Shown: positions 8,994-17,460 of the stretch, in pieces
How positions within the stretch are numbered: position 1 is the first letter of the stretch
Layout: the number at the start of each line of letters is the position of its first letter
Assembly: GCA_030263455.1 (NCBI GenBank)
Contig: SZOZ01000002.1
Coordinates: 186,001 to 250,000 of the forward strand
Direction of reading: 5' to 3'
Length of the DNA: 64,000 nt
Origin: Synechococcales cyanobacterium CNB
GTDB taxonomy: Bacteria > Planctomycetota > Phycisphaerae > Phycisphaerales > UBA1924
Program-made: the position numbers and the translations under genes
The notes under the pieces: model-generated
The model's input: only the letters and a program-made list of their open reading frames with translations
What the model was told of the DNA's origin: nothing
Databases searched by the model: none

Positions 8994-9130
8994 GAGCACG
9001 AAGCGCAAGTGAGTCCCGGTGCCCGACCGCCCGAACCCACCCGCTACCGCATCGATCCACTGCTGAGGACCCGTGTCGCGCCGAAGGCACTGGATGGTCG
9101 GAGGATGGCACTCGCTTGCGCTTCGTGCTC
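8994..9130. repeat. Long inverted repeat between sigma factor gene and purB
   Basis: The arms 8994-9014 and 9110-9130 are reverse complements at 20 of 21 positions, separated by 95 bases. The element occupies most of the divergent intergenic region. The arms contain GAAGCGCAAG-type sequence. It could form a cruciform or RNA stem, or be a small mobile (MITE-like) element. No ORF is contained in it and I see no target-site duplication with certainty. Confidence 0.75.
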
Positions 9131-9179
9131 CGTTGTGGCGTGCTCCGTTTGTGGTTCCCTTGCATGAATAGAGTTGCCC

Positions 9180-10757
9180 GTGCCCAGCCCCTACGACACG
9201 TACACCTCGCCGCTGGCCGCACGGAACGCCGGCCCGGAGATGCTGCGGCTGTGGTCGGCGCGGCATAAGTTCAACACGTGGCGACGGGTCTGGCTGGCGG
9301 TGGCGGAGGCGATGCACGAGGAGACGCGGGATGACGCCTCGCCGCTGGTCACGCGGGAGCAGGTCGAGGAACTGCGGGCGGTCGTCGAGCGACCCCCACA
9401 TGGGATCACCGACGAGGAGATCCGCAAGGCCGAGGAGTACGAGCGCGAACTCCGCCACGACGTGATGGCCCACGTGCACGCGCTGGGAGACTCGTGCCCG
9501 AAGGCGCGGCCGATCATCCACCTGGGGATGACGAGCCAGGACGTGGTGTGCAACGCGGATCTGGCAATCGCCGAGGAAGCATCGTGGCTCATCGAAGAGA
9601 AGATCGTTCGAGTCGTTCTCTCCCTGAGCGGAGCAGCAGCAAAGTGGAGGAGCGTCCCCTGCCTGGCCCTCACCCACTATCAGCCGGCCCAGCCCACGAC
9701 CGTCGGCCGGCGGCTCGCGCAGTACGCCGATGAGTTGATCCTGTGTCGGTCGCGCATGACTGAGCCGATCGACCGGCCTTCGTTCCGTCGGCGCGGCTTT
9801 CGGGGTGCGACGGGCACGCAGGCGTCGTTCGCCGCGCTCTTCGATGGCGATGCGAACCGCGCGGATGCCTTCGAGCAGAATGCGCTGCTGTTGCTCGCCG
9901 GGAACGGCGGCATCGACGCCACGCTCCCCGATGCGGCACGCGGCTCCATCGCGCGGTCTCTCGCTTCCACTCGTACGTTCCGACTCACCGGCCAGACCTA
10001 TCCCCGTGTCGTCGATTGCTTCATCCTCTCCGACCTCGCCGCCACGGCCTCCGTGCTCCACAAGATCGCCACCGATATCCGGCTCCTCTCCAACCGCAAG
10101 GAGATCGACGAGCCGTTCGAGGACAAGCAGATCGGCTCGTCGGCGATGCCGTACAAGCGCAACCCCATGCGCTGCGAGCGCATCTGCGGCCTGACGCGCT
10201 TCGTGATGAACCTCGTCGGCAACGCCTACGACACGGCCGCGACGCAGTGGCTCGAGCGCACGCTCGACGACTCCTCGAACCGGCGTCTCTCGCTTCCCGA
10301 GGCGTTCCTCGCCCTCGACGGCGCGCTGGACCTGATGCACAACGTGGCGAGCGGGCTGGTGGTGCATGAGGCGATGGTGCGGCGGAACCTGATGGCCGAA
10401 CTCCCGTTCCTGGCGACCGAGAACATCCTGATGGCGTGCGTGCGGCTGGGGGGCGACCGGCAGGACTACCACGAGCGCATCCGCGTGCACGCCCAGGCCG
10501 CGGGAATGCGCGTCAAGCAGCAGGGCCTCGACAACGACCTGCTCGACCGCCTGCGGGCAGACCCGGCGTTCCAGTCCAAGGCCCGCGGCGGGATGCTCGA
10601 CGGCGAGATCGACTGGGACGGCCTCATGGACCCGATGAAGTACGTCGGGCGGAGCGTCGAGCAGACCGAGCGGTTCATCCGCGAGGTGGTCGAGCCGCTG
10701 CGGGAGCAGTACGGCGAGGCGATCGCCCGGCTGGGCGAGAGCGAGCCGCGGGTGTGA
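9180..10757 (+). CDS. purB: Adenylosuccinate lyase
   Basis: Fumarase/aspartase superfamily enzyme acting twice in purine synthesis: SAICAR to AICAR, and adenylosuccinate to AMP. About 525 residues, longer than the ~430-residue B. subtilis type and nearer the length of eukaryote-like forms. Diagnostic segments are HLGMTSQDVVCNAD, LTHYQPAQPTTVGRR and the family signature GSSAMPYKRNPMRCE. The start is ambiguous between TTG 9174 and GTG 9180; I prefer GTG. No other pur gene is adjacent. The upstream intergenic region carries the inverted repeat described separately. Confidence 0.95.
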   Translation: MPSPYDTYTSPLAARNAGPEMLRLWSARHKFNTWRRVWLAVAEAMHEETRDDASPLVTREQVEELRAVVERPPHGITDEEIRKAEEYERELRHDVMAHVHALGDSCPKARPIIHLGMTSQDVVCNADLAIAEEASWLIEEKIVRVVLSLSGAAAKWRSVPCLALTHYQPAQPTTVGRRLAQYADELILCRSRMTEPIDRPSFRRRGFRGATGTQASFAALFDGDANRADAFEQNALLLLAGNGGIDATLPDAARGSIARSLASTRTFRLTGQTYPRVVDCFILSDLAATASVLHKIATDIRLLSNRKEIDEPFEDKQIGSSAMPYKRNPMRCERICGLTRFVMNLVGNAYDTAATQWLERTLDDSSNRRLSLPEAFLALDGALDLMHNVASGLVVHEAMVRRNLMAELPFLATENILMACVRLGGDRQDYHERIRVHAQAAGMRVKQQGLDNDLLDRLRADPAFQSKARGGMLDGEIDWDGLMDPMKYVGRSVEQTERFIREVVEPLREQYGEAIARLGESEPRV

Positions 10758-11034
10758 AGATCCAGCGATCTCTCCCGATCTGCCGCCCCGACTTTCGCCC
10801 TCGGGCTTGACGCGGACGCCCTCTGTCGGGAGACTCACGGCCCGCATCCCCTCGGGGGGCGGGGGCGTATGGCCCCGGCCGGGGGGCTAGGCTCTCGGAG
10901 CCGGGGGACGCGGCCGGGTCGGGTCGGCCCGGGCGACGAGAAACGGGCGGCGTGCCGATCCACGCGCCCTGTACGGAACACCCGGCCCGGCTCGCGACGA
11001 GCGTCGCGGGGCGGGCCACTGGCGGAGTACGGTC

Positions 11035-12477
11035 ATGGCGGCACGCAGCGGCGCGAGCGTCGGGACATTGGTGACGATCACGATCCTCAGCCTGCTCAGC
11101 CTCGGGCTGTTCGTGGCGACGATCGTCTTCTACGGCAAGTTCAGCCGCACGCAGAGCGAGAAGCAGATGGCCGAGCAGGCCCTGCGCGAGTTCGTCCGCC
11201 AGGAGGAGCAGCAGGATCCGCAGATTGTCTCGATGGCCCAGCTTGCGGGCCGCTCTGGCCAGAGCGTCGTCGGCTATCTCCAGTCCTCGCACCGCCAGAC
11301 GATGGAGCGGCTCTCCGGCTCCGGGCGCGACACCTTCGAGGCGATGATGGAGCGTCTCGGGAACGTGCGGCTCGCGGGCGTGGCGGCCGCGACCGGCTGG
11401 ACGCCGACGCAGCAGGGCGCGCAGCCGCCGTCACTGCAGGACCTCGTCGCAGGCTCGAACATGCTGCAACTGCTCCGCGACGTGGACGCACACGCGACGC
11501 GGCTGGCCTCGAACCTCGCCGACGCCGAGCGGGCGCGGGTGGTCGCCGAGAACGATCTTCGCAACGAGACAGAGCGCGTGGCGGCGATCCAGTCCCGCCA
11601 CCAGGCGACGCTGGCGGCGATCGAGGAGCAACTGGACCGCTACCGCGACGAACTGAACTCCTACCGCGCGGGCACGGACCGGGCGCGGGCCGACATGGAC
11701 GCCCGCGTCGAGCGCATCCGCGGCGACTCTCGCGACCGCGAGGGGCAGCTGCTCGACCGCATCAGTGCGCTCGAGGACGAGCGGGCGCGGCTCCAGAACC
11801 AGCTGGACGTGCTGCGCGGCGAGCGCACCAAGGATCTCTTCCGCGTGATGGACGAGTACGCGCTCGTGGACGGCCAGATCGTCGGCACGAACGCGACCGA
11901 GCGGCAGGTGACGATCAGCGTCGGGAGGCGCAACAAGGTGCCGCTGGGGATGTCCTTCTCCGTCTATTCCAGCGCGTCCGCAATCCGTCCCGACCCCGAG
12001 ACGGGCGATTACCCTCGCGGCAAGGCGTCCATCGAAGTGATCCGCGTGGACGAAACGACCTCGCTCTGCCGGGTGCTCTTCGAGGTGCAGGGCAACCCGA
12101 TCGTGCGTGGCGACGTGATCGCCAACCCTGTCTACGACCCGAACAAGGTCTACAAGATGGTGGTCGCGGGTAACTTCGACGCGAACAACGACGGCGTCGC
12201 CACCGAGGCCGAGCAGGCCGCGATCCGGGCGAAGATCGAGGCCTGGGGCGGCATGGTGATCGACGACCTGAGCGGCGACGTGGACTTCCTGGTGCTGGGA
12301 CAGGCGCCGGTGCTGCCGCCCGCGCCCGGTCCTCAGGCGCCGATCGCCGTGGTGCTGCAGTACACCGAGTTGCAGGCCGCGCTGCGGCGATACGAGCAGC
12401 TGTTCGCGCAGGCGACGGCGACGTCGATCCCGGTGCTGAACGAGAACCGCCTGCGGACGCTGCTCGGGGAGCGTTGA
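11035..12477 (+). CDS. Membrane-anchored coiled-coil protein with BRCT-like C-terminus
   Basis: Unrecognised 480-residue protein. Residues 10-32 form one TM helix. Residues 35-75 and about 170-275 are Glu/Arg/Ala-rich and predicted coiled coil by heptad appearance. A beta-rich region with the GQIVGTN and GRRNKVPLGMSFSVY segments follows (about 290-370). From residue 374 to the end the pattern resembles a BRCT domain: KMVVAGNF, then a helix containing KIEAWGGMV, then SGDVDFLVLGQAP, and finally IPVLNENRLRTLL, as in DNA ligase BRCT. A Ca-loop-like DANNDGVATEAE is inserted after the first strand. The ATG at 11035 ends a 277-base, very GC-rich gap after purB. The acyltransferase gene follows 7 bases later, probably in one operon. 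Confidence 0.7.
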   Translation: MAARSGASVGTLVTITILSLLSLGLFVATIVFYGKFSRTQSEKQMAEQALREFVRQEEQQDPQIVSMAQLAGRSGQSVVGYLQSSHRQTMERLSGSGRDTFEAMMERLGNVRLAGVAAATGWTPTQQGAQPPSLQDLVAGSNMLQLLRDVDAHATRLASNLADAERARVVAENDLRNETERVAAIQSRHQATLAAIEEQLDRYRDELNSYRAGTDRARADMDARVERIRGDSRDREGQLLDRISALEDERARLQNQLDVLRGERTKDLFRVMDEYALVDGQIVGTNATERQVTISVGRRNKVPLGMSFSVYSSASAIRPDPETGDYPRGKASIEVIRVDETTSLCRVLFEVQGNPIVRGDVIANPVYDPNKVYKMVVAGNFDANNDGVATEAEQAAIRAKIEAWGGMVIDDLSGDVDFLVLGQAPVLPPAPGPQAPIAVVLQYTELQAALRRYEQLFAQATATSIPVLNENRLRTLLGER

Positions 12478-12484
12478 GCGTGGC

Positions 12485-13606
12485 ATGGGCGGCCTGCCCG
12501 CGTTCCTGCACCCACCCGCGTACTACGCGATCCGCACGGCGGCGGCACTGCCGTTGATCCTGCCCCCGCGCGAGAGCATCCGCTGCGCCCGTGACCTCGC
12601 CCGGCGCTGGGCAGGCGCGCCGATGAACCGGGCGCGCCTTCGCCGCGCCGCCGCGAACCTCGCGTTCGTCTACCCGGATTGGGACGAAGATCGTCGCCTC
12701 GGGCTGGCGGTGCGGGCGTACGAGCACCTGTTCATGCTGGGGGTGGAGGTGGCGCTCACGCCGCGGCTGATGAACGAGGAGGGCTGGCTCCGCCACGTCG
12801 AACTCGACCGGGTGGACGGCGCGCTCCGCGCTCTCATGCGAGGCCGACCCACGGTGATGATCACCGGGCACTGCGGCAACTGGGAGTTGCTGGGCTACGT
12901 GGTCGCGCTGCTCGGCTACCCGGTGCACGCGCTCTACCGCCCGCTGGACATGCGGCCGCTCGACCGATGGCTCCGCCAGAGCCGCGAGCGGCGTGGGATG
13001 ACGCTGGTGGACAAGTTCGGCGCGATGCACGAGATGCCGCGGATTCTGGCCAAGGGTGCGCCGATGGGCATCGTCGCCGACCAGAACGCGGGCGACCGCG
13101 GCATGTTCGTGCCGTTCTTCGGTCGGCTCGCCTCGACGTACAAGTCGATCGGCCTGCTGGCGATCCGGTTCCGTACGCCGGTGGTCGTGGGGCAGGCGCG
13201 CCGGCTCGGGTGGAACAGCGTGCGCGATCGGCCTGTCGAGCACGGCTTCAGCGCGGGCGACCGCGCCGACGATGACTGCGGCGTCCGATATCGCGTCGAG
13301 ATGGTGGACGAGATCATGCCCGAGGAGTGGGAGGCGCAGCCCGATCCGCTCTTCTACCTCACGGCGCGATACCGTCGCGCGATCGAGACGATGGTCCGTT
13401 CCGCGCCCGAGCAGTACCTGTGGATGCACCGCATCTGGAAGAGCCGACCGCGGCACGAGCGTGAGGGCCGGCCCTTCCCGCCCTCTCTGCGAGAGAAACT
13501 CCGCGCCCTCCCCTGGATGACGGAGGGTGAGGTGGCGCGGATTGAAGAGCAGTCCGCCCGTGACGCGGCCTTTCTGACGCAGCACGGGCTGGATCGGCTT
13601 CCCTGA
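12485..13606 (+). CDS. LpxL/HtrB-family lysophospholipid/lipid A acyltransferase
   Basis: A 373-residue membrane-associated acyltransferase of the lipid A late-acylation family, which transfers acyl chains from acyl-ACP. The catalytic HxxxxE is seen at H129-CGNW-E134 in VMITGHCGNWELLG. VADQNAGDRGMFVPFFGR and the downstream TPVVVGQARR match the second conserved block (DQ-N---G-FVPFFG). A hydrophobic N-terminal segment (about 10-28) would anchor it to the inner membrane. It starts 7 bases after the coiled-coil gene. Whether the acceptor is lipid A or another lipid cannot be told from sequence; no lpx genes are nearby. Confidence 0.88.
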   Translation: MGGLPAFLHPPAYYAIRTAAALPLILPPRESIRCARDLARRWAGAPMNRARLRRAAANLAFVYPDWDEDRRLGLAVRAYEHLFMLGVEVALTPRLMNEEGWLRHVELDRVDGALRALMRGRPTVMITGHCGNWELLGYVVALLGYPVHALYRPLDMRPLDRWLRQSRERRGMTLVDKFGAMHEMPRILAKGAPMGIVADQNAGDRGMFVPFFGRLASTYKSIGLLAIRFRTPVVVGQARRLGWNSVRDRPVEHGFSAGDRADDDCGVRYRVEMVDEIMPEEWEAQPDPLFYLTARYRRAIETMVRSAPEQYLWMHRIWKSRPRHEREGRPFPPSLREKLRALPWMTEGEVARIEEQSARDAAFLTQHGLDRLP

Positions 13607-13719
13607 GGGGGCGGTTTTCGCTTGCGTTCAGGGGCTCTGCGTGATTCAATGATGCACATGCCGCAACCCGCGCGGCGGGTGGGACGGATGAAGGACGGGC
13701 GGGGCGGAAGGAGCGTTGG

Positions 13720-14130
13720 ATGATGACGAGTACCCGGCATCGGCTCGAAGACGTGCGCGTGCTGATCGTGGACGACGACCGCGACGTGCTGGAGTCGATC
13801 GACGCGGCGTTCCGGGCCGAGGGCGCGCAGACGCTCCTCGCCTCGGACGGGAACAAGGCCGTGGACCTCTGCCGCGACGATCCGCCCGACCTCGTGGTGC
13901 TCGACATGATGCTGCCGGGGCGGTCGGGGTTTCTTGCCCTGGAGCGCATCAAGGGGCGCGAGGACAGCCCGCTGGTCATCATGGTGACGGCCAACGAGGG
14001 CAAGCGTCACCAAGCCTATGCCGAGAGCCTCGGCGTGGACGCCTACCTGCTCAAGCCCGTGCCGCTGGAGAAGCTCCTTGACGCGGCCGTGGCGCTCATT
14101 GACGCCCGCGACGCGGAGGAGGAGGACTGA
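13720..14130 (+). CDS. Single-domain response regulator (CheY-like)
   Basis: A 136-residue protein that is only a receiver domain. Acidic pocket D18-D19-D20, phospho-acceptor D62 in VVLDMMLPGRSG, T90 in IMVTANEG and K112 in LLKPVPLEKLL are all present, so it should be phosphorylated by a histidine kinase. No output domain and no kinase gene are adjacent. GGAAGGAG at 13706-13713 supports the ATG at 13720, and a second ATG follows immediately. It may share a transcript with the two small genes downstream. Confidence 0.93.
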   Translation: MMTSTRHRLEDVRVLIVDDDRDVLESIDAAFRAEGAQTLLASDGNKAVDLCRDDPPDLVVLDMMLPGRSGFLALERIKGREDSPLVIMVTANEGKRHQAYAESLGVDAYLLKPVPLEKLLDAAVALIDARDAEEED

Positions 14131-14176
14131 GGCGCTTCGAACGGGCTAGTGTCCCCGGCACAACGGGAGCGCAGCG

Positions 14177-14503
14177 GTGTCCACGCCTCGCATGGTGGTG
14201 CTGATGAACTCGAAGGCCGGCGCGCCGGGCGAGACCGTGCCGCTGGGGCGCCGCGCCGAGATCGTCGATTCGCTGGGCCGCTTCAACACGCACAGCGACG
14301 GCTCCGGCAAGGCGGTCGCCTTCGGCACCGACCGGCTCTACGGCCCCGGCTTCGTCGTCGAGATGCCGATGGGGCAGGACGAACTGGCGCAGGTCATGGT
14401 CTCGATCGGCGACGCCGACACCGCGTGGCCCGTGCTCTCGCGCATGTGCAAGACGCTCGGCTGGCGCATGGTCGATCCGGACTCCGGACGGTCGTTCTTC
14501 TGA
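14177..14503 (+). CDS. Small conserved-looking hypothetical protein
   Basis: A 108-residue soluble protein I cannot assign. The start is a GTG preceded by GGGAG at suitable spacing. It has no signal peptide or TM helix. Notable segments are MSTPRMVVLMNSKAG, FGTDRLYGPGFVVEMPMGQDELAQVMVSIGD and the C-terminal CKTLGWRMVDPDSGRSFF. The composition and codon use resemble a real gene. It lies 12 bases before the FmdB-like gene, likely one operon. The middle section suggests an alpha/beta fold but I would not name a function. Confidence 0.75.
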   Translation: MSTPRMVVLMNSKAGAPGETVPLGRRAEIVDSLGRFNTHSDGSGKAVAFGTDRLYGPGFVVEMPMGQDELAQVMVSIGDADTAWPVLSRMCKTLGWRMVDPDSGRSFF

Positions 14504-14515
14504 GGAGCAAGGACG

Positions 14516-14812
14516 ATGCCCACCTACGTCTACGAGATCATGGACGCGAAGGGCAAGGGCACCGGGCGCACGTTCGAGTGGGTGCAGCCGATGTCGGCGC
14601 CCGCGCTCACGAAGCACCCCGAGACGGATGAGCCGGTGCGTCGCGTGCCCCAGGCGCCGATGATCGCGGGCAAGTGGTCGGGCGCACCCGGCAAGGGCAA
14701 GCTGAGCGATGCGAACCTCGATCGGCTCGGCTTCACGAAGTACCAGCGATCGGGCGACGGGGTGTACGAGAAACGTGCGGGCAAGGGGCCCCGCACCATC
14801 ACGCGGGACTGA
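14516..14812 (+). CDS. FmdB-like small protein without zinc cysteines
   Basis: The 98-residue product begins MPTYVYEI, the hallmark start of FmdB-type zinc-ribbon proteins (MPTYEYRC). It continues with a pattern that fits that family, including TKHPETDEPVRRV where a zinc ribbon would read CPxCG..VRRV. However, the four zinc-binding cysteines are absent; the sequence contains no cysteine at all. GAGGAGCAAGGACG before the ATG is a good ribosome-binding site. The C-terminal half is basic, with LGFTKYQRSGDGVYEK. It is either a diverged FmdB paralogue that lost its metal or a distinct family sharing the opening motif. Confidence 0.68.
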   Translation: MPTYVYEIMDAKGKGTGRTFEWVQPMSAPALTKHPETDEPVRRVPQAPMIAGKWSGAPGKGKLSDANLDRLGFTKYQRSGDGVYEKRAGKGPRTITRD

Positions 14813-15956
14813 CCGTGCGCGACCCCATGCGTGTTTCCAGGCACGTGACGAGGCGGTCCGCGAGCGCGTCCAGCCCGAGTTCGGGCGCAAGCGACTGGGC
14901 CGCCTGACGCGATCGAGCGAGTGTTTCCGGTTCGAGCGCGGCGTCGAGAGCTTGCCGCCAGCCCTCGGGCGTGGGGTCCGGCACGAGTCCACCGGGTCGG
15001 ATCTCGGGCGCAAGGGCGATGAGTTCCGCGCCGGGTGCGTCCGCACGTGCCAGCACGGGCCGCGCCGAGCGGATCGCGTCGCAGACGAAGCGGCCGGTGG
15101 TGATGCCCGAGGGCGCGGCGAAGGGCGCGACCGCCAGGTCGGCGGCGGCAAAGAGCGCGTCCATACGTGCGGTCGCGCCAACGAGGCGCACACGATCGCC
15201 CGTGCCGGCCCGCTCGGCGGTCCGGTGGAGGCGATAGCCGCGGTAGGCGGGGGCGACGACCATGGGCCGCGCTCCCGCGCCCGTTGCGCCGGCGAGGAAC
15301 TCGTGCAAGCCGGGCCGGTCGAGGTGGATGCCCGAGAGCAGGATGACGATCTCATCCTCGTGCAGGCAGAGCGTGCGACGGGTGTGCGCTCGCAATCCCG
15401 CATCGCGCGCGGCGTCGGGGGGGGGCAGGCGGCTGGCGAAGCCCAGGCCCATTCGACCATCGGGCAGCGCGCCGGCGGGTACGTTCAGCGCGCCGCGGAC
15501 AGCGCCGGTCCGTCCCGCCACGGCGCGGGCACGCCGCTCGGCGAGCGCGGCGTGCGCCAGCCACGGACGGTCGGCGAGGTACGCCGCCATGGAGCCGGGT
15601 GACGATCGGCGCAGCATGATGTTCGCTCGCAGCGACGCCATCGTCGATGGGCCGAGCGGGATCCAGAGGTCGCCGGGCGAGAAGTGTGTCAGCGAGACGC
15701 ACGCACGATCCGCGTGCCGGGCGCGCACCGCTCCGGCCCAGCGGGCGAAGCGCAGCGGATGGGCGTGGCGAGCGGTGCGCCGCTCATCCCGCACCAGCAC
15801 GGGCATCGGGGCGAAGTCGTCGGGGGCATCCGCCCCATCGCACGCGACAAGCAGGTCGTGTCCCCGGTCGTGGAGCGTGTGCGCGAGGCCGACCGCCCAC
15901 GCGGTCGGCGACCACGGGTGACGCTCGGCGAAGTCGGCCAGGAGCAGAATCTTCAC
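14799..15956 (-). CDS. Glycosyltransferase (GT4-like)
   Basis: A 385-residue GT-B fold glycosyltransferase. The N-terminal MKILLLADFAERHPWSP and AWAVGLAHTLHDRGHDLLVACDG are typical of the acceptor-side Rossmann domain. The C-terminal donor domain includes VRLVGATARMDALFAAADLAVAPFAAPSGITTGRFVCDAIRS, corresponding to the EX7E-type region though with S/G changes. It shares a 4-base overlap with the upstream O-antigen-ligase-like gene, and its 3' end overlaps the convergent FmdB-like gene by 14 bases. A nine-base C run in the coding strand (15417-15425) encodes part of a proline stretch. Likely substrate: a cell-surface polysaccharide; sugar unknown. Confidence 0.85.
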   Translation of the reverse strand: MKILLLADFAERHPWSPTAWAVGLAHTLHDRGHDLLVACDGADAPDDFAPMPVLVRDERRTARHAHPLRFARWAGAVRARHADRACVSLTHFSPGDLWIPLGPSTMASLRANIMLRRSSPGSMAAYLADRPWLAHAALAERRARAVAGRTGAVRGALNVPAGALPDGRMGLGFASRLPPPDAARDAGLRAHTRRTLCLHEDEIVILLSGIHLDRPGLHEFLAGATGAGARPMVVAPAYRGYRLHRTAERAGTGDRVRLVGATARMDALFAAADLAVAPFAAPSGITTGRFVCDAIRSARPVLARADAPGAELIALAPEIRPGGLVPDPTPEGWRQALDAALEPETLARSRQAAQSLAPELGLDALADRLVTCLETRMGSRTVSPA

Positions 15957-17305
15957 GCGGCACGCTCGGGAGGAGGCGGGCGCCAGGGCATCGCCAGCAG
16001 AGTCAAGGCGGCCATGATCGCGCCGGTCTGCGCGTTCATGTGCACCACATCGAACGCGCTCACAAGCAGCAGACCCACGAGCGACCAGAACGGGCCGTCG
16101 GCGTATCCGGGCGGACCGTCGCCAGGCAGGCGCCGCGCCGCCCCTCGCAACACCGAAGCGATGAACGCGATAGCGATCAGCAGCCCAGGCAGACCGACCG
16201 TCGCGGCGACGTGCAGCATGGCGTTGTGCGCGTGGTCGTGTACCGAGCGCGACGCCGGGTCGATGCCGCGCGCGGCGAGCCGTTGTTCCACCCAGTGCCT
16301 GTACCCGCCCGCGCCCGTGCCGGTCAGCGGTCGCTCGGCGAAGGCGACGACAGCCCAGCCCGCCATGGCGATGCGTGCGCCGGTGTCCGAGTTGTACTCA
16401 CCGTCGCGCAGCGCGACCGTGACCTCGGCACGCGCTGTGACGATGCGGTCGCGCAGCGCCTGCCCCCCCAGCGTCCATGCCCCGGCGCCCACTACGACCA
16501 CGAGAACGCTCGCCACGGCGCAGGCAAGCGCAAGCCCGCGCCACCGCGCTGCCCGCCACCCCGCCGCGAGCGCGACCAACATGATGAGTACCGCGGCGGC
16601 GATCCATGCGCCGCGCGTCCCCGTCGCCGCGATGCCCGCGAGTGAGGCGAGCGAGCCGGCAACGCCGAGCATGCGCCACTTGCCGTGCCCCCACGCCGCT
16701 GCGGGCAGGTGCAGGCCGAGCGCGGCTGTGAGGATCGACCCGCCCACGACCGGATCCCACCATCCGGAGTTGCGACCGGGCAACCGAGGCCAAGTGAGCC
16801 AGTCGATGCCCAGCGAGCCACCGACCGCGTGCCCGATCTGCGAGAGTTGTCCGAGGGTGATGCCGAGCGTGAGCGCACCGAGCAGCAACGACCGCCGCTC
16901 GACGACCGGCCAGAGGCAGACGATCGCGCCGAACCAGCGGGCGTGGCTGTATTGATCGAAGCCCTTTGCGGGGTCGTCGCTCCACAGCAGCGAGAGCGCG
17001 CCCCAGGCCGCCCACGAGAGGATGAAGATGACCGGCGGCTGCACGAGCAAGCACGGCAGCGTGCCGACGTGTCGATGGATGCGGATCAGGAATGCGAGTG
17101 CGAGCGGGATGCCTGCGAGTTCAGAGATACTGATCGGCCCGCCGAGGCAGAGGCACCAGAGCAGGGCCATCGCGGCGTGAACTCGAAGCCCGCGGGGATC
17201 GATGGCCCGCTGGCGATCGAAGGCGCGGACGGCCCAGGCGGGGTCGATCCAAGGGGCATCGAGCCAACGGAGAAGCGATCGCCGGAGATGGGCGTCGGAG
17301 GCCAT
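15953..17305 (-). CDS. O-antigen ligase-like polytopic membrane protein
   Basis: A roughly 450-residue protein with about ten or more hydrophobic helices and the large periplasmic loop typical of the Wzy/WaaL family. That loop contains YNSDTGARIAMAGWAVVAFAERPLTGTGAGGYRHW and ASRSVHDHAHNAMLHVAATVGLPG, in which the H-x-N and GxGxG-like segments match O-antigen ligases/polymerases. I place the start at the ATG at 17305. In-frame ATGs at 17380 and 17440 are possible but give a Pro-rich, poorly ordered extension. The 4-base overlap with the downstream glycosyltransferase suggests they act in the same glycan pathway. It is divergent from the gene at 17461. Confidence 0.86.
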   Translation of the reverse strand: MASDAHLRRSLLRWLDAPWIDPAWAVRAFDRQRAIDPRGLRVHAAMALLWCLCLGGPISISELAGIPLALAFLIRIHRHVGTLPCLLVQPPVIFILSWAAWGALSLLWSDDPAKGFDQYSHARWFGAIVCLWPVVERRSLLLGALTLGITLGQLSQIGHAVGGSLGIDWLTWPRLPGRNSGWWDPVVGGSILTAALGLHLPAAAWGHGKWRMLGVAGSLASLAGIAATGTRGAWIAAAVLIMLVALAAGWRAARWRGLALACAVASVLVVVVGAGAWTLGGQALRDRIVTARAEVTVALRDGEYNSDTGARIAMAGWAVVAFAERPLTGTGAGGYRHWVEQRLAARGIDPASRSVHDHAHNAMLHVAATVGLPGLLIAIAFIASVLRGAARRLPGDGPPGYADGPFWSLVGLLLVSAFDVVHMNAQTGAIMAALTLLAMPWRPPPPERAA

Positions 17306-17460
17306 GAGGGGGCCATCTTGGGGTCGGAGAGGCCGATCGGCAAGCCGGACGGGGGGTCTGGGGGGATTCGGGGCAACCATCGGGGGGTGAAAGCGAACAA
17401 TTGGATCGGTAGGGGAGTCCGATGGAGTAGGCTGAGGCATCGGGCGAAGGAGTAGCGGCC

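Noticed and set aside
8949-10847. Extension of the sigma factor frame to 847 residues
   Set aside because: Extension is the antisense of purB; the sigma factor alone has normal ECF length.
15417-15425. C9 tract in a glycosyltransferase as phase-variation site
   Set aside because: Runs of 8-9 identical bases are common here (3701-3708, 4000-4008, 8265-8272), so it is background; only the 14-base tract stands out.
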